Assembly: GCF_018143015.1 (NCBI RefSeq)
Contig: NC_054741.1
Location: 52,095,048-52,159,047, forward strand
DNA from: Lytechinus variegatus
Taxonomy: Eukaryota > Echinodermata > Echinoidea > Temnopleuroida > Toxopneustidae
Length of the DNA: 64,000 nucleotides
Direction: 5' to 3'
Below are positions 10,983-23,479 of the stretch, piece after piece. Position numbers and translations under genes: made by a program. The notes beneath the pieces are model-generated. The model did not search any database. It saw only the letters and a list, made by a program, of their open reading frames with translations, and had not been told where the DNA came from. The stretch's first letter is position 1, and every line of letters begins with the position of its first letter.

Positions 10983-13900
10983 TTACTTAGACAATGGTTT
11001 TTGAATTATAGTAGCGTCCCAGTCGTTGTTAAAGAGAATTGACCCATCTTCTTTCCGTTCAGCGCACTTCTCCGATCCCATGTAATTGACCACCTCTCGA
11101 TACAGCTCCGGCGATGCCGATCCCCGGAGATCGACAGTGTGGCTGAGAAAGTCGACGATGAGTTCCCCGTCGTCGGATCCCTCTTGGAAGCAGCTGGTGA
11201 TGTCGACGCGTGACGCTTGGCGGGATTCGTCAAACGTGATCCCGAGAGACGAGAGGCTATCTCGTATGTGTGTGGTGCAGAGGTAGCGACTGACGCTGTC
11301 TTGGAATCGGGTGAACCGGTCCCAGAGACGCCAAAATCCACTGACATCTACATTCACGTCAAGGGAAAAGATATAAAAGAAACAAATATTAATAAATCAA
11401 GTAAGGTTTTGAACCATCTACCAGCTACAGTGGTTACAGTCCAATCACTTGCTGTCTTCCAGAGGGGATGCCCTTCCTGTCATCAGAGGGTCGTCGTCAA
11501 AACCTTCTGTAGGTTCCTGGATGCTGTAAGCAATGAGAGCACGGTTTTCACTTGCTTTTCACAATTTCTTATTGTAAATAGAATTCCAACAATATTGTCT
11601 GCACCGCTACCTCCTGTCACGTCACATCCAATCCCATTTAACTTTGAAAAGTTGCTTTGTGGATTACTTCTTCAAAGTTTAAGGTTCAAGGGCTTACAGT
11701 ATACTGAGCGAAACAATAACTTTCCTTATGAAAATTATTGTTATCAATATATAGATCGAAGGGTGTCTTGTGCTACGTTTATTCGGTGCATACTTGCCAC
11801 TCACATAGGAACTTAAAGGCAGAAAATGGCCAATACTAATTTAGGCTCCACGAGTTCAACAAACATGCTGAGGCATATCTTGAAGAAAGGCAATTACCAT
11901 TTTCTTTGGGAATATACTGGGATCGCAGCCAACAACATTTGGGGGCTTTAGAATACAAAACGGCCCTTCTACTATTGGTTTCATTGTTTTGTATATTTCT
12001 AGACAAAAATGTTAGAATAATCCTCACCTGAAACGACGATTATGAGAAGAATACCGCCCTCCTCAAGGCAATCGTAGAGATACCGTATGGTGTCCTTGTG
12101 GTCCTTGGCGTAGTACAGGGAATGTATGGCGCTGATGAAATGGTACTTGCTTGGTTGGTCGCCTACCTGGGCACGGTATTCGTCCATGCCACATTGGCGG
12201 AGGTCAAACTCGATGCCTCCCAAGTCGGTCTTTTTGCTTTCTACCAAGGAGCGGTACATCTCAAGTTGCTTCGCGGCAGGTTCGAGAACGACATTACGGA
12301 CGGATTCGAATCTGGCTTTGACACTTGCCGCCATCGAGCTATCCATTTCACCTACAGGATAAGAGTTGATAAAATGTAACTTGGTTAATAAAATAAAATG
12401 TTTACGACAGCTGAAATTACATGCATTTTTGCAACTGACAATGACCGAAATTATTTTCTTTCTAGGTCTCGAAACTCTCAAAAAGCTGGAAGACTTTCGC
12501 TAGATGGAAATTTCGGAAACCTAATCAAAGCCCTTCGAATAGATTCCCATTCTTGTCCGTAACTCAAAGAGGAACCCGACCCAAATTAAAGGTTGTTTTA
12601 GAGGAAAAAAGAATGATTAGACAGGTAGATAGGTGAAAGTGTGAACAAAAATAGACAAAAACTGGTTGTGAATTTTTTAAGTTTTAAAAATCAGTAATCA
12701 CTCTATACCTATAAATGGAGACTTCAAGTTGTCAATTTTTTTATAACTATCATATTGATGTAAGGCAAGCATTACATTTTTCTTTCAAAGGATTCACTTA
12801 AAACTGTATTTTACTTTCAGGATAACATAATACAATATGCTACGGTTTGCTTACTGTGTTAAATTACGATTACTGCCAAAGGTGAACACGTACTTAAATC
12901 CCTAATAATTAAGAACATAACCTAGGGTAAAGTTGTGCCTACCATTTTGTCATAATCATTGGCGGCGGAAGCCGAAAAAATTAGGAGGGGTCAATCTGAA
13001 ATTTTGTGATGGACACAGGTAAAAAATTTGACCAAAAAAAAATTATATACAACAAAAATTTTAGGGGGGTCCGTGAAGTCCGTCCCTCCCACCTGAAATT
13101 TAGGGGGACCTGTCCCCCGCCCCCCCGCATTTGATTATTTACATGGTCTTAGGGATCTCAATTTTAAAACGGCCATAACTTTTTTTATTGCTTGTCGGGT
13201 TTTTTCAAAATATTGCACCATTCTGTATTCTCTCCACTCTCACATAACACTTCGGATTCCCATCTTAAAAATCATGAATTAACAATTAAACCCGAAATTC
13301 ACCTCGATGTTCAAAGAGCAAGTGCTCGAGGGCATAAAAAACAATATCAACACCAGTCGGCTATTCAACGTATACTTGGTGCACAAATGTGCGAACAGTA
13401 AAAAAAAGGGAGAGAAAAAGAAGGGTACTTTTGCTGGTTAACATGCAATACGCATGTGACACGTCAACGGTATTTTTTTGTGTGTGTTTGTGTGTGTTTG
13501 TAAGAAAAGGAATGCTGCACAATGCAGCAAAATAATTTTTGAGCACGATGATTTACTTTATAAATACGCTGGAAGTGTATGAGGGCTTTACAGGAAGCCG
13601 GGTAACGATTTTGCAGTATGGGGGAGGGGCTGAAAACGCATAAAATCACGATTTATTTGTCATCATATTCATGTTTTTTTACGCTTTACATCGTTACTGA
13701 AGAGGGTAGTGGCTGAAGCAATTATCCCCACCCCCATGATTCCCCAGCCCCTGCTTTTAATAGTCTATCAGCATTCAGTGCCACCAAACTCAATATTTTT
13801 TCAAGCAAATTATTTACAGGTTTTATTGAAATTAACATGAACCTTTTTTTGTCCCACCTCTGTCTCCTTCTTCCTTCCCCTAAAAGGTGTAATATTTCCG

Positions 13901-15454
13901 GCAGAGGGGAACAACGGTCGAGGGTGGTGTCATATTTCTCTCTCTCTCTCAATTGAAAAACTGGGGGTAATAAAGAGTTGCACGACCCCAACTTTATTTC
14001 TTTCTCCCTAATTTTCTTCTCCCCCTTCACTACATGTAAAAACAGAGGGGACAACTGGCCGACTGCCCCCATGCACCGCCGGTAGCCTGCAGACTACAGC
14101 GCCGCCCCCGTGACCACGTGGCCCTGGACAGCGGGAGTGCTGGGGTGAAGCACCCCCAAAAAAATTCTTTGGGCCTTGGGGTGCTGCGTGTATTATTCTC
14201 AATAAGCTGCACCTCAAGGTATTCTTGAAGTTGTTTTAAGATAAGAAAATGTAACCAAAATTACCTTCATTTTGTAGCGACCCCCTTCTTTTATTTTTTT
14301 ATTTATTTTTTTTTTTGGGGGGAGGGGGCTTTTCAAATTCACATCAGCACCCCCAACTTATAAAATTGTTCACAGGGCCCTGCGCGGCCTTACCAAATTT
14401 TCTTTGCAGTTCATAGTCTGATCATTTTTATACCTTCTTCAATAATACAATGTTAGCTTTACAATAATTGATGGGCAAATAACTTTTGTGCAGACTGACA
14501 CATTTTTTTTACAAAAAAGCAAACAAACGAAAACAAACGGTGGCACTGTGGCATTGTCTTGCAAAAGTGTAGGTGAGGGTTCGTCTTCAAATCTAATGTC
14601 TTTGACCTCTCGTGCAAACAAGTGCTGTTGTGAGAAACAATCTAATCCAGGCCTTAAAATAAAGTAGGTCTAGTTAGTCAGAACTATAGGGTGCAGAAAT
14701 TTGTATTGATTATGCAGCCCCAACATCCGCGCACCACGTCCTGAAAATGTTCCAAATCGTTCTGCTATCACAACATTTCCACGATATGGAACCCCCCCCC
14801 CATAACGCGTACGTTCTATCACCTTCATGTCCACTCCCCAAATCATCTTCACATCTGACATACAAAATCATGTAAATATTTAGCATAAATAATTAGTTAT
14901 TTCCCTAATTATTTAACGATTCGTGCGTTAATATGAAAAAAAAATCAGAACAGTCTTCATACCCCGAATCATATTTTGACATACACACACTTATACACAC
15001 ACTATTGCCCGGCAATATTGATACCCCACCTCTCTCTCTCTCTCATTTGCTTTCATTATTTCGTATTCAGGGAAGCTGGGTTGATAGCATAAGAAAAAAA
15101 ATCAATAAATACCCCGGGATAAATAAACTTGCATAGACTGCTGGTCTATTGCAAACAATGTGCAAAAGTTACATTCGCTGGTGATTTTTTGTCTCTCTCT
15201 CTCTCTCTTTACCGTCCTCCTCCTCCCCCCCCCCCCCCGAGTTGCTCACCTGATCCACTTCCTATTCCCAGCATGTTAATATTGGTCTCTTGTGGAAAGG
15301 TATTGGCCAATCTGTCTCCGATGAGTTGGGGGAACGTATTTTCACCCCATCTCTCCAACACGGCGAACTTCTTCGAGTTTTTGGCGTACGCGTGGAACGA
15401 CTTCGTGTAGTAGTCCGGATCGTGCATCAACGATTTCAAGTTGGCAGTTTCCAT
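10983..15454 (-). CDS. HNMT: Histamine N-methyltransferase-like enzyme (three coding exons)
   Basis: Coding exons are 15454-15250, 12351-12028 and 11347-10983 on the minus strand. All introns are GT/AG, both at phase 1, and the total is 894 nt for 297 aa; human HNMT is 292 aa. The family transfers methyl from S-adenosylmethionine to the imidazole of histamine in the cytosol. The SAM loop GIGSGSG lies at residues 63-69 with VLEPAAKQ (about 90-97) after it. Further on come HFISAIHSLYYAKD, LLIIVVS, VDITSCFQEG and a C-terminal SILFNND, all aligning in order with human HNMT. Asn of FNN and Cys of SCF are kept. The positions that correspond to human Glu28 and Gln143 are Lys29 and His145, so the amine substrate may differ. 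The start is the first Met of the exon, as in the family. Plus-strand frames over the same DNA are shadows. Confidence 0.93.
11348..12027 (-). other. HNMT-like intron 2
   Basis: 680 bp bounded by GTGAGG at the donor and AATGTAG at the acceptor. No repeat or small RNA was recognised inside it. Confidence 0.85.
12352..15249 (-). other. HNMT-like intron 1
   Basis: 2.9 kb from donor GTGAGC to acceptor CCTGTAG. It carries a hAT-like repeat end at about 12958-13130, a GC-rich stretch near 14040-14170, several poly-C or poly-G runs and a CT run at 15190-15210. No other exon was seen. Confidence 0.8.
12958..13130. mobile_element. hAT-like repeat fragment (GGCGGCGGAAGCC type)
   Basis: Starts CATTGGCGGCGGAAGCC, followed by AATCTGAAATTTTG and GGTAAAAAATTTGAC. 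A related piece lies at 32269-32350. Only one end can be defined in each case. Confidence 0.55.
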
Positions 15455-16220
15455 TTTTTGGAGCTTGATCTCTTCCCCTTGAATTCAAATATATTAAATA
15501 TTATTGACTATTCCGGCAACTGCAATAGTATAAACCATCTGCAATGATATCATTAACTTGAAAGTCGACCCGATATCAGCAAAAATCAGCAACTTTTAAA
15601 GCCGTGAGTCGATTGAACGCAAGACGACCTCAAGCACGCAGCGGTATGGTGAAACAAGTACGCCACTACGAATGATTGTAACATGTGGTTCAATCCCAAC
15701 GAGGCGATGTCAAACGATCGAGGTGCAATAAATGTTGAAATAAAAAAAAACACATAATAGAGGTCACACGGGGATCGAGGGTGATACTCGTTGGACCTTG
15801 GAGTCCCTGGTGTTTCAATAGTGATCGACTTCCAAAGACGAACGCTAGTGCTAGTACTATGTACTCTGCTGGGCAAACCCTTCACTCGAGTAAAGGGTTT
15901 GAATTGCAGCCTACTCATGCCTTGTGTACTGAAGGTAGGCCCTCTCGCTCGGGTTTTGTATGTGCTAGTCTTTGCGTGGAGACACCTGTTGATCAAAGTT
16001 TCAATGAGGGTCTATGCCCCATGCCATGGGCTATGCCTGCAGACTAAGCACTATGTACGAGTAGATTTCGCTCGTGTCTGTTTGAATGTCTTGAATTAGG
16101 AATTCACGCGGTAATCCGTTTTGTTGACGATCAGCCACGTATAAATTATTTTGTTATAAACCGTGCGATAATTACAGTAGTCGATCATGGTAGTCAGTGG
16201 ATCTTTGTTGAAACCGTTAG
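15455..16220. other. Upstream region of the HNMT-like gene
   Basis: Presumed promoter side of the minus-strand gene. Overlapping frames of 90-136 codons exist on both strands from 15586 to 16099. They are mutually antisense and match nothing known to me, so I do not call them genes. No TATA box could be placed with confidence. Confidence 0.4.
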
Positions 16221-16225
16221 TTTAA

Positions 16226-16378
16226 ACTGGGCGTTGTGGCGAAGTTCCAAATTGATGCAGAGGTTCGAGCCCTGGTCACCTCTTTAGGATCGTGACGTTA
16301 AAGGTCGGTCCAGACGGAAATAATCATATCTGATTCATACACGTCTGACAAAACTCAAATACACACACACAATAAAAA
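16226..16378 (+). mobile_element. tRNA-derived SINE, family 2
   Basis: Head GGGCGTTGTGGCGAAGT with a B-box word GGTTCGAGCCC near 16263. It is followed by GTGACGTTAAAGGTCGGTC and a tail ending in an ACAC run. The tail is repeated in the other orientation at 2385-2460. The family 1 head shares the GCGTTGTGGC start. Confidence 0.78.
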
Positions 16379-16389
16379 AGCATTATTTC

Positions 16390-17640
16390 AGAGACACAAC
16401 ACTTTCTTGTTTCTTAATTGACTACCATTTTCTGTTATTGAGGTAACATAATTATTTAAGAGCAGAATTTGAACTTATTTAACATGACTTGTGGTTTTCT
16501 ATTTAAAACTCAGATGCCGCCCGCCACTTTTCTATATCCCCTTTTCAAATTGTTTTTACTCGGTCATGCATGAATATTAAGCAATCATCTCAGTTATACC
16601 AGATAAAAGAGGAGACTCTACGCTTTACAATGGTAGGTAATTTGTCTATTTCTGATTTTTTTATATATGAAAAATCACAGATAAAATTCGCGGTTTCGCT
16701 TTTTGTGGGACGTACTCTATATACTAGTACATTATTGTGTTGCACTTGTGAATGTGCTCCAAGTGTGATATTGGGTTCCACCGTTCAAAATCCAAATATT
16801 GTACTTTTTTTAGAGAGAGAATGCTTTTTGTTTTGACCCTTTCATCTAATCTCCAATTAACGGTTATGAGGCCTATTGATAATTTGTAATGTTCTGTCGA
16901 GGGTTTGTTTCTTAACAATATATAAAAACTTGATAATCAAATTAATATCGGTCGATTTTTTTTTTGGGGGGGGGGGTTGACATGTATATCAGGACTATAC
17001 CTAAATAGAACTAGTCTTCATGCAATAAATTAAAAGAAATGGAAATATTATATATATATGCTGCTACATTAACTGTTTCTTGCTTTAAAAAAATGGTTCA
17101 GTATCGGTGCCATTTGCTATCCACAAAAGTATAATAACTTATGAGAAATGACAAGAGGACCGTGTATTTTATACAATAAAACAAAGGGATTTTTCCTTTT
17201 CATACACGCTTCTAGAATATCTTATGAGTATATGGGATCATAAAACAGCCGCCAACATGGGCGATAATACAACGGTGGTTAGGGCCCGTATGAATACTAG
17301 TATTAGGAGTAAACGGGGAAACGAAGAAATTAGACGTAAAAGAATAAAAAAGGAGAGGCCTGACTGGGCCTTATAAAACCAATGATCTCAACTTTGGGGT
17401 CTTTTCAACCCCTATCATATACACTGGTAACACTCCTGAACACAGAAGAGATATATTTCTTTTGATCTCCTTTTTTTATTTTTTTCACGACATTGTTTAT
17501 GAAATGTGCAATTGAATTTTACTGTTATTTTATTATTTTGTAAATTTATCTTTGTACAGCAAGAATTGACAAGTGTATTAATGACACAATGAATGAAATG
17601 AAAAGAAATGATCGTCATTTCTTTTTTGCGTCATTATTTT
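16390..17640. other. Unassigned non-coding DNA
   Basis: AT-rich. Open frames of up to 88 codons on both strands (16570-16918) show no recognisable domain. A poly-T/poly-G run sits at 16956-16977. Confidence 0.4.
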
Positions 17641-17650
17641 GTGGGGAACA

Positions 17651-18350
17651 GTGGCGTAACTACGCGGGGGGCACCCCCCCCCCTCACTGGCTGGCCAAAA
17701 AAATAAATACCGGGGGAAAGGGAAGAAAAAAGGGAGAAAGAAAGAGAAACGTAGTTGGGGAAGAATAAATTATTGTATTATATTATGTTATATTGTATCA
17801 TATATTATATGACATTACATAAGATTTTTTTTCCCATAAAAGCATGATTTGCTTAGGGCCTGTGTGTTCATCGTCTGGTGCTCGCTTTGTTTAGTGAGGT
17901 AATTAATCCTGTTCAAGGGAATTAAATGGTATTAAAACATTCCGATTTTAAGTCAATATAAAACAAATATAATTATTTCTTCGCACTTTGAGCTTTTATT
18001 ATTTTATGCAGTGCCATATGATTCTTTTCCATGACTACTTCAAGTGATTCCCCCCCCCCCCTTATAAGGTCTGATTAGAAAACATTTTCAGTCTGTGCTT
18101 ATGTTCACATCAGTGGATTGGTGAGATAATGTCTTCATGATTCTTAAAAACAATCCTTAAAATGTCCCCTTTTCTGGTTGGAATTTGAAAAATTCTCAGC
18201 TTGCGCTTCGCGCTCGCACTATTTGGTTATTGAAATGCGTATCATGTTTCTGATCACAATACAAAAAGTGATACATGTATTTAGGTGTAATTCTAAAAAA
18301 AAGAAAAAATCAGCATGCGCTTGCCGCTCACATCAGATGACTATGGTGAG
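17651..18350. mobile_element. hAT-like end and associated repeat
   Basis: The left end CAGTGGCGTAACTACGCG followed by poly-C is typical of hAT-family termini in animals. Downstream are AGCTTGCGCTTCGCGCTCGC (18199) and a similar word at 18312, also found inside the element at 31357-31933. The matching right terminus was not found, so the extent is uncertain. Confidence 0.5.
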
Positions 18351-18868
18351 ATAATAGTCCTAACATGTCACTCTTTGGAGTCAATATATATATATATATA
18401 TATATGTATAAAACTATATATAGCTATTCGTTATTATTTTATTACATGTGTCGAAGCAGACTATTTCTGTTTTACTCTGACAGGTACTTTTTACTGCTAA
18501 ATTTCGACTGTTGGCGGTGAGGCCCTTTTCACATTTCCTGTTTTGGAGCCGAGATTCGCCATTGTCATCTTGCAGTCATGGCAACGCGTCTTTAGATGCG
18601 TTTTTTACAGTGCGCTTCCTCCATCTTTAGCGCATTGATTTCTTTGAAAGGTGAGTTTCACAATCCGTATGCCCATGAACAGACGTGTTTTTCACGACTG
18701 TTTCAGAAACGGATTTTGAGTTCTCTTTTTTCACATCATGGGCACTGACGAAGAGTGTGACTTTACCTTTCATTTTTGAGAGCTATACTCCTTTTATTAT
18801 AATTTTTATTTATTATTTTATTTTTTATTTCTACGGCATTTACTAAACTGCGATTTTTATATATATTT

Positions 18869-18955
18869 AATAAAATACAAGTTCACACGGTTGACTGTAG
18901 GTTCATCAATAAATTTGATAAACCTTCAATCAATCGTGTGAACTTGTATTTTATT
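18869..18955. repeat. 87-bp hairpin with near-perfect arms
   Basis: The arms 18869-18894 and 18930-18955 are complementary at 25 of 26 positions. After a 4x4 internal loop a second stem of about 9 of 10 pairs (AGGTTCATCA and TGATAAACCT) closes a short loop. The size and shape resemble a microRNA precursor, but a tiny palindromic MITE would look the same. Confidence 0.85.
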
Positions 18956-18959
18956 ACTC

Positions 18960-21900
18960 ATAACTCTTCCTGTGAAGGAGCACTCTTAACAAGGATAGAA
19001 ATCTGGAAGGATGGATATGTGTATGAGTGTGTGTGTGTGTGTATATATATGTAGCACATTCTAAAATTGACAAAGGTGAATAGGAAAATAATCATTTACA
19101 ATCATGAAAATAGAATGAATATAACATCTGGATGTGTGGATAAGAGGGGGGGGAATTGTCAATACAATCTTGATCACATTTTCATTTTCTTGCAGGAGAT
19201 ACGGTGGTGATAAAGGGCTTTACAATAAAATAAGAGCCGTTTATCAAGGAGTCACTGATGTCAGGCATATATAAAAAGAGAATGAAAGATGCATTGAAAC
19301 AACGCGTCACCAAAGAAGGGTTACCTTATTCAAACATGTACTGGAGAGACTAAAGGAAATGTTTCGAATAAAGAGGCCTTAAATCGAGACTCAAAACAAG
19401 AAAGTTGGACTTGGAACGAAACTGGATAAAGTTTGAAGAAAATAAGGCAAAATAATATTATATTAAATAACTTAGCTTACAAATAGTTATTATTAGGTGA
19501 ATAGGCTGTCATAATAATTATGATGAAATGCCGGAAAACATTATTCGTTTTGATCCGACAAAGAATAAGCCTCTATTTTTCTGTCTTTCCTTCAGAAAGA
19601 CACATAATTTACTTTGGATCTCATTTTAATTTCAGATTGCACTAAGATTTAATGTGAGGGGATTGTACATTATGGAGAAAGGGAGAAATGCCAGATAATT
19701 CTACACTCTCAGCATACTCAAAAGGTATTATTCTCGGCGAACAAAATGAAATTACAAAATAATGTGCGATTATGTCGTGGCTTTATTAAACAGAGATGAA
19801 CGCTTAACGGATTCTTGTGGGGTCACAATGACATACTATAAAACATGAATGTGCATATACTTCTGATTAGAGAGTTACATACAAGTATAATGTCTGGATT
19901 CAACCGATTGCCTTGTTTTAGCTCCCCGAAGGAGGGTTAAACCCCCGTTAGGCCCCCCTCCAAGAAAATCAACGTTAAATTTCGCGGCTGCTTCCCACTG
20001 GTTCTCTGCTAGCCGGACAGGAATACCAGCACAGCTATCAACTATGAGCTATCCGCAAATCGGTGGATTACAGATGGCATACTTATATATATCATATATA
20101 CATACATAATATACATATACCAGCCTTCCCGCGTGAGAACTTGGGTGAGGCCGAAATTTCACGAAAAATATAAATGTATACCGAATACCAGCCTCCCCGC
20201 CTTTGAGATCAGGTGAGGCCTAGACTCAGGTTAAATAATGCTCCTCTAAAGTACTATGTAAAACTGCAAATAAATCAATACCTTCGTCGAGGTTACGAGT
20301 GCGGACTCGAATCAATTTAAAAATTAATCAACATACATGGTATAAACGTGTAAAATGGACAAAATAAAAGCGAAGATATCATTAAATGCCTTAAACACCT
20401 TGCACAAAAGAACACTTTCGATTTAAGAACATGTCATATGCCGATATAAATCTATAATTTCACGATTAACTATAACGAACACTCAATCCAAAAACGGGTA
20501 AGGGCGAAAACCCACGTGACCACCAAAATAGCTCAGAAGGAGAAAATTCCCTTTCGGCCCCACATTCATGTCTAAATGCAAGACAATCGCAAAATTGTTT
20601 GGATGTTTGGGAAACTGCCCCGGATTTTTGTATTCGTGTTTCGCTATATAGATCAACGGAACATTTAATTCATGAAAATGAAGTATTTTCCAACTTTCAT
20701 ACAGTAATGCGTTTATATCGATATGTATGTATTCATGAACTCAAAAGAATTATTTACTTACGTTTTTTTTTTTCTCTCATCATTATGCATTCCTAACGTC
20801 ATCCCTTACCGAGACACTGCAAACTTCGGTCAACACAGTTTCCCAACATTCATTCTTTTTAGCAACAATGTAAACTACATGGATCTAAATACGATTACCA
20901 TCTTAAAGCCTAAAGAAAATATATAAAAATTATGTACATCACTGAAAAATATTATGAAGAATTCTATTCCAGACTATTTAAAAGATTATTCCGTGAAAAT
21001 TGTAAAAGGAAAATATAAATTTGAAAGAAAGCAAGTTATTTTATCACTAGATTCATTCAATAAAATGAAATCATTTCCCAAAGTTTGGACCTCTTTACAA
21101 CTATTCCAAGCCTTGAAAAAATCACTATTTTATGTCATGATACATAAATAAACTTGACATAATTATGTACAACGGACGCAAGGCATTTGAAGTGAGTAAT
21201 TGTATTTATGAAAATTATACTTGTAAATCATTAACAAGATAAAATTCCACGACAATATCCATATTTATTGTTTTGTATAATTGTATATACTTAACTTAAT
21301 TCTTAAAGATTAAGAATGAGACCTTTTAAAATGCATAAAAGCAGTGTATAATTTCTCAAGAGGAATCCCGATACATGTATACAAATCTATGAACTGAAGA
21401 GGTTTATACAAAGAAATATTCCAAAATGTATTATGTCGATATATGTATATATTTTTTCTGCTATTTGTTTTAATAATAAAAAAGAAGAAATTTATCAGGT
21501 ATAAATATAGTTCAAGAAGATTGTTTGAATGTATGTATGCATATGTTATTCATTATGTCATTTGCTTATTGTTATGTTATGTTATATTATTTTGATATAC
21601 GAACAAGTACATGAATCTAATCATGAATCAAAATGCTAAATACTTTAGGGGAAAAAAATATTCACTAACGTTTCAACGTGACATACCCATCATAATCAGA
21701 TCATCCAGATTGTATACTGTCCGTACTGTACTATACTGAATATATATATAGCGCACATTTGAATAAAATATGAAATATAAATCCACTTTAAATGACAAAA
21801 AGTTAGTGAAAAAGCTGGAGATGTCTAAAATAAACTGTTGTTTACAGATTATGTCCTCAGATGCAGCTGGCACAAAGAAAGTTTACCTCGGGTTAAAATT

Positions 21901-22350
21901 AAAATTTGGTTGGTAAAGTTGTTACAAAATGTTAAAATTCTTTTTTTTCCATTTTGCTAAAAATGCATAAGAAATATTTAATGTACCGTATGGTCGGTTT
22001 GTTTTCGCCTATTTTCCTTGACTCAGCGTGAAAATCAGCATTTCTGCGCATACAGATTTCTGCGAACTTTTAAAAAATGGACATTGCTCACTCAAGTGTA
22101 ACATTCTGTCGAAATGTTTGCTTTCATTTGATAGATGAAACCCAAACCCAAGAATACATGCGAAAATTTATCCCCTTGAGGCATATTTTTAAATTCGCAG
22201 GACTTTTTCAAAGTGTAAACTTTTTTTATCGATTCGCACTGTATAGTGGGACTGCGTTAATTCGATTCGTTATTACTTCAGCTCTTTGAGCTAAGACCGC
22301 ATGAATAATAATCTCAATGATGTTAATTATGTAACATTTATCAATAAACA
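18960..22350. other. Unassigned non-coding DNA
   Basis: 3.4 kb with a TG/TA run near 19025-19050. Two diverged neighbouring copies of a motif CCAGCCT.CCCGC...GGTGAGGCC lie at about 20120 and 20187. Plus-strand frames at 20599-21151 (65-67 codons) and others have no recognised domain. No exon or transposon could be defined. Confidence 0.4.
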
Positions 22351-22356
22351 ATTTAG

Positions 22357-23475
22357 CTAAATTTGCCTGGAATTACTAGAGACAGCTTTGACTTGGAGCT
22401 GATGTGACTTGGTAGGCCAGAAAAGTTTTCGGATACCTCTCTGAAACCGTTTGTATTGAAACGTGTAGACAAGAGGATTTATCCAAATGTTTCCGAACGC
22501 CACAACTACAGCGGTGATGTACATTGGCCCTGCGAAGTTCAGATCCATGCCAAAGCCATAGGCGAGATAGATGTGCTGATTGAGAGACAAGCAGATTACA
22601 AAGCAGGTAGAAACTGTGACGAGTGTCTTAATGGTATTCTTCCGAGCTTTAATGCGATAGTCTGCATTGATGCGTCCAATAGCTTTCCCTTCATTCTTTC
22701 CCAGGGACGACGAATTTGCCTGTTGGGAAAACGGATCACATTTGCGACGAAGCTGGTAAAATATTTTAGCGTAGACAAAAATCATGGTACCAACGGGTAT
22801 CAAGAATTCCAACAGGTATGTTGTTAGGCAGATTCCGATCTTTGTTGCTTCGTCAGGCCACAGAAATTCAAAACACTGTCCGTTTTCTACCTTGCTGAAC
22901 GAAAGGAGAAAAATTTGAAAGAGAAACCCGCAGATCCATGGAATAAAGGTGATGGATATTGTCTTTCCTGATATTTTGCTAACGCGGTAGTAAATTGGAA
23001 AGAACACTGCAATATAGCGTTCAAGGGTTATCACTGCTACATTCAAACAACTTGCAACAATCATAGACCAAAACGGATATTTGGTGTACCAAAAAGAACA
23101 GATGAAACTAGAGAGTGTCGGTCGGTCCTTGGGCAAGGCAGGAACAGGGATAACGAAACCAAACAGCAGAAAGAAAGAAGTTGTGAAATCAATAAGGGAT
23201 TGGTTAGCGATGAATAGGTTGGTGACATCTTGGAGATCTTTGATGCGGGCTATAACTATCAAGACAAGGCCATTACCCACCATGCCCAGAATCGCAAATA
23301 TGATATAGGTAGTTGTCAAGATGGTGTCAACGAGAGCGGTAGATTCCTGTCCATCGTATTCTTCGTCAAATGAAGACTGATCGAAACTTGAATTAATCAT
23401 GGTTACGAACTGCTGGCCAATTTTGTATTGATGATTTGTGTTCTGACCAAATTTTATCAAATTTCGAAAATCCAA
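22357..23475 (-). CDS. Rhodopsin-class (class A) GPCR, intronless
   Basis: Single 372-aa frame with seven hydrophobic segments. Landmarks: GNG with Asn68 in TM1, LID Asp96 in TM2, Cys126 before TM3 and Cys201 in the second extracellular loop (a likely disulphide), ERY 152-154 at the end of TM3, Pro227 in TM5, and NPLVY 333-337 in TM7, followed by a basic helix-8-like tail. TM6 lacks the common CWxP motif (it reads FVICLSLNQH). The first Met gives a 25-residue leader; Met26, before an NSS glycosylation site, is an equally plausible start. The family senses extracellular ligands and signals through G proteins; the ligand is unknown. Lack of introns and relatedness to the pseudogene at 34150-34885 fit the lineage-specific GPCR expansions reported in sea urchins. 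Confidence 0.93.
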   Translation of the reverse strand: MDFRNLIKFGQNTNHQYKIGQQFVTMINSSFDQSSFDEEYDGQESTALVDTILTTTYIIFAILGMVGNGLVLIVIARIKDLQDVTNLFIANQSLIDFTTSFFLLFGFVIPVPALPKDRPTLSSFICSFWYTKYPFWSMIVASCLNVAVITLERYIAVFFPIYYRVSKISGKTISITFIPWICGFLFQIFLLSFSKVENGQCFEFLWPDEATKIGICLTTYLLEFLIPVGTMIFVYAKIFYQLRRKCDPFSQQANSSSLGKNEGKAIGRINADYRIKARKNTIKTLVTVSTCFVICLSLNQHIYLAYGFGMDLNFAGPMYITAVVVAFGNIWINPLVYTFQYKRFQRGIRKLFWPTKSHQLQVKAVSSNSRQI

Positions 23476-23479
23476 AATC

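Noticed and set aside
11217-11816. 199-codon plus-strand frame
   Set aside because: It overlaps the last HNMT-like exon in antisense and continues into its intron; no domain is recognisable.
20954-21151. 65-codon plus-strand frame with KKSLFYVMIHK end
   Set aside because: A LINE C terminus was considered, but no reverse transcriptase, RNase H or zinc-knuckle motif accompanies it.
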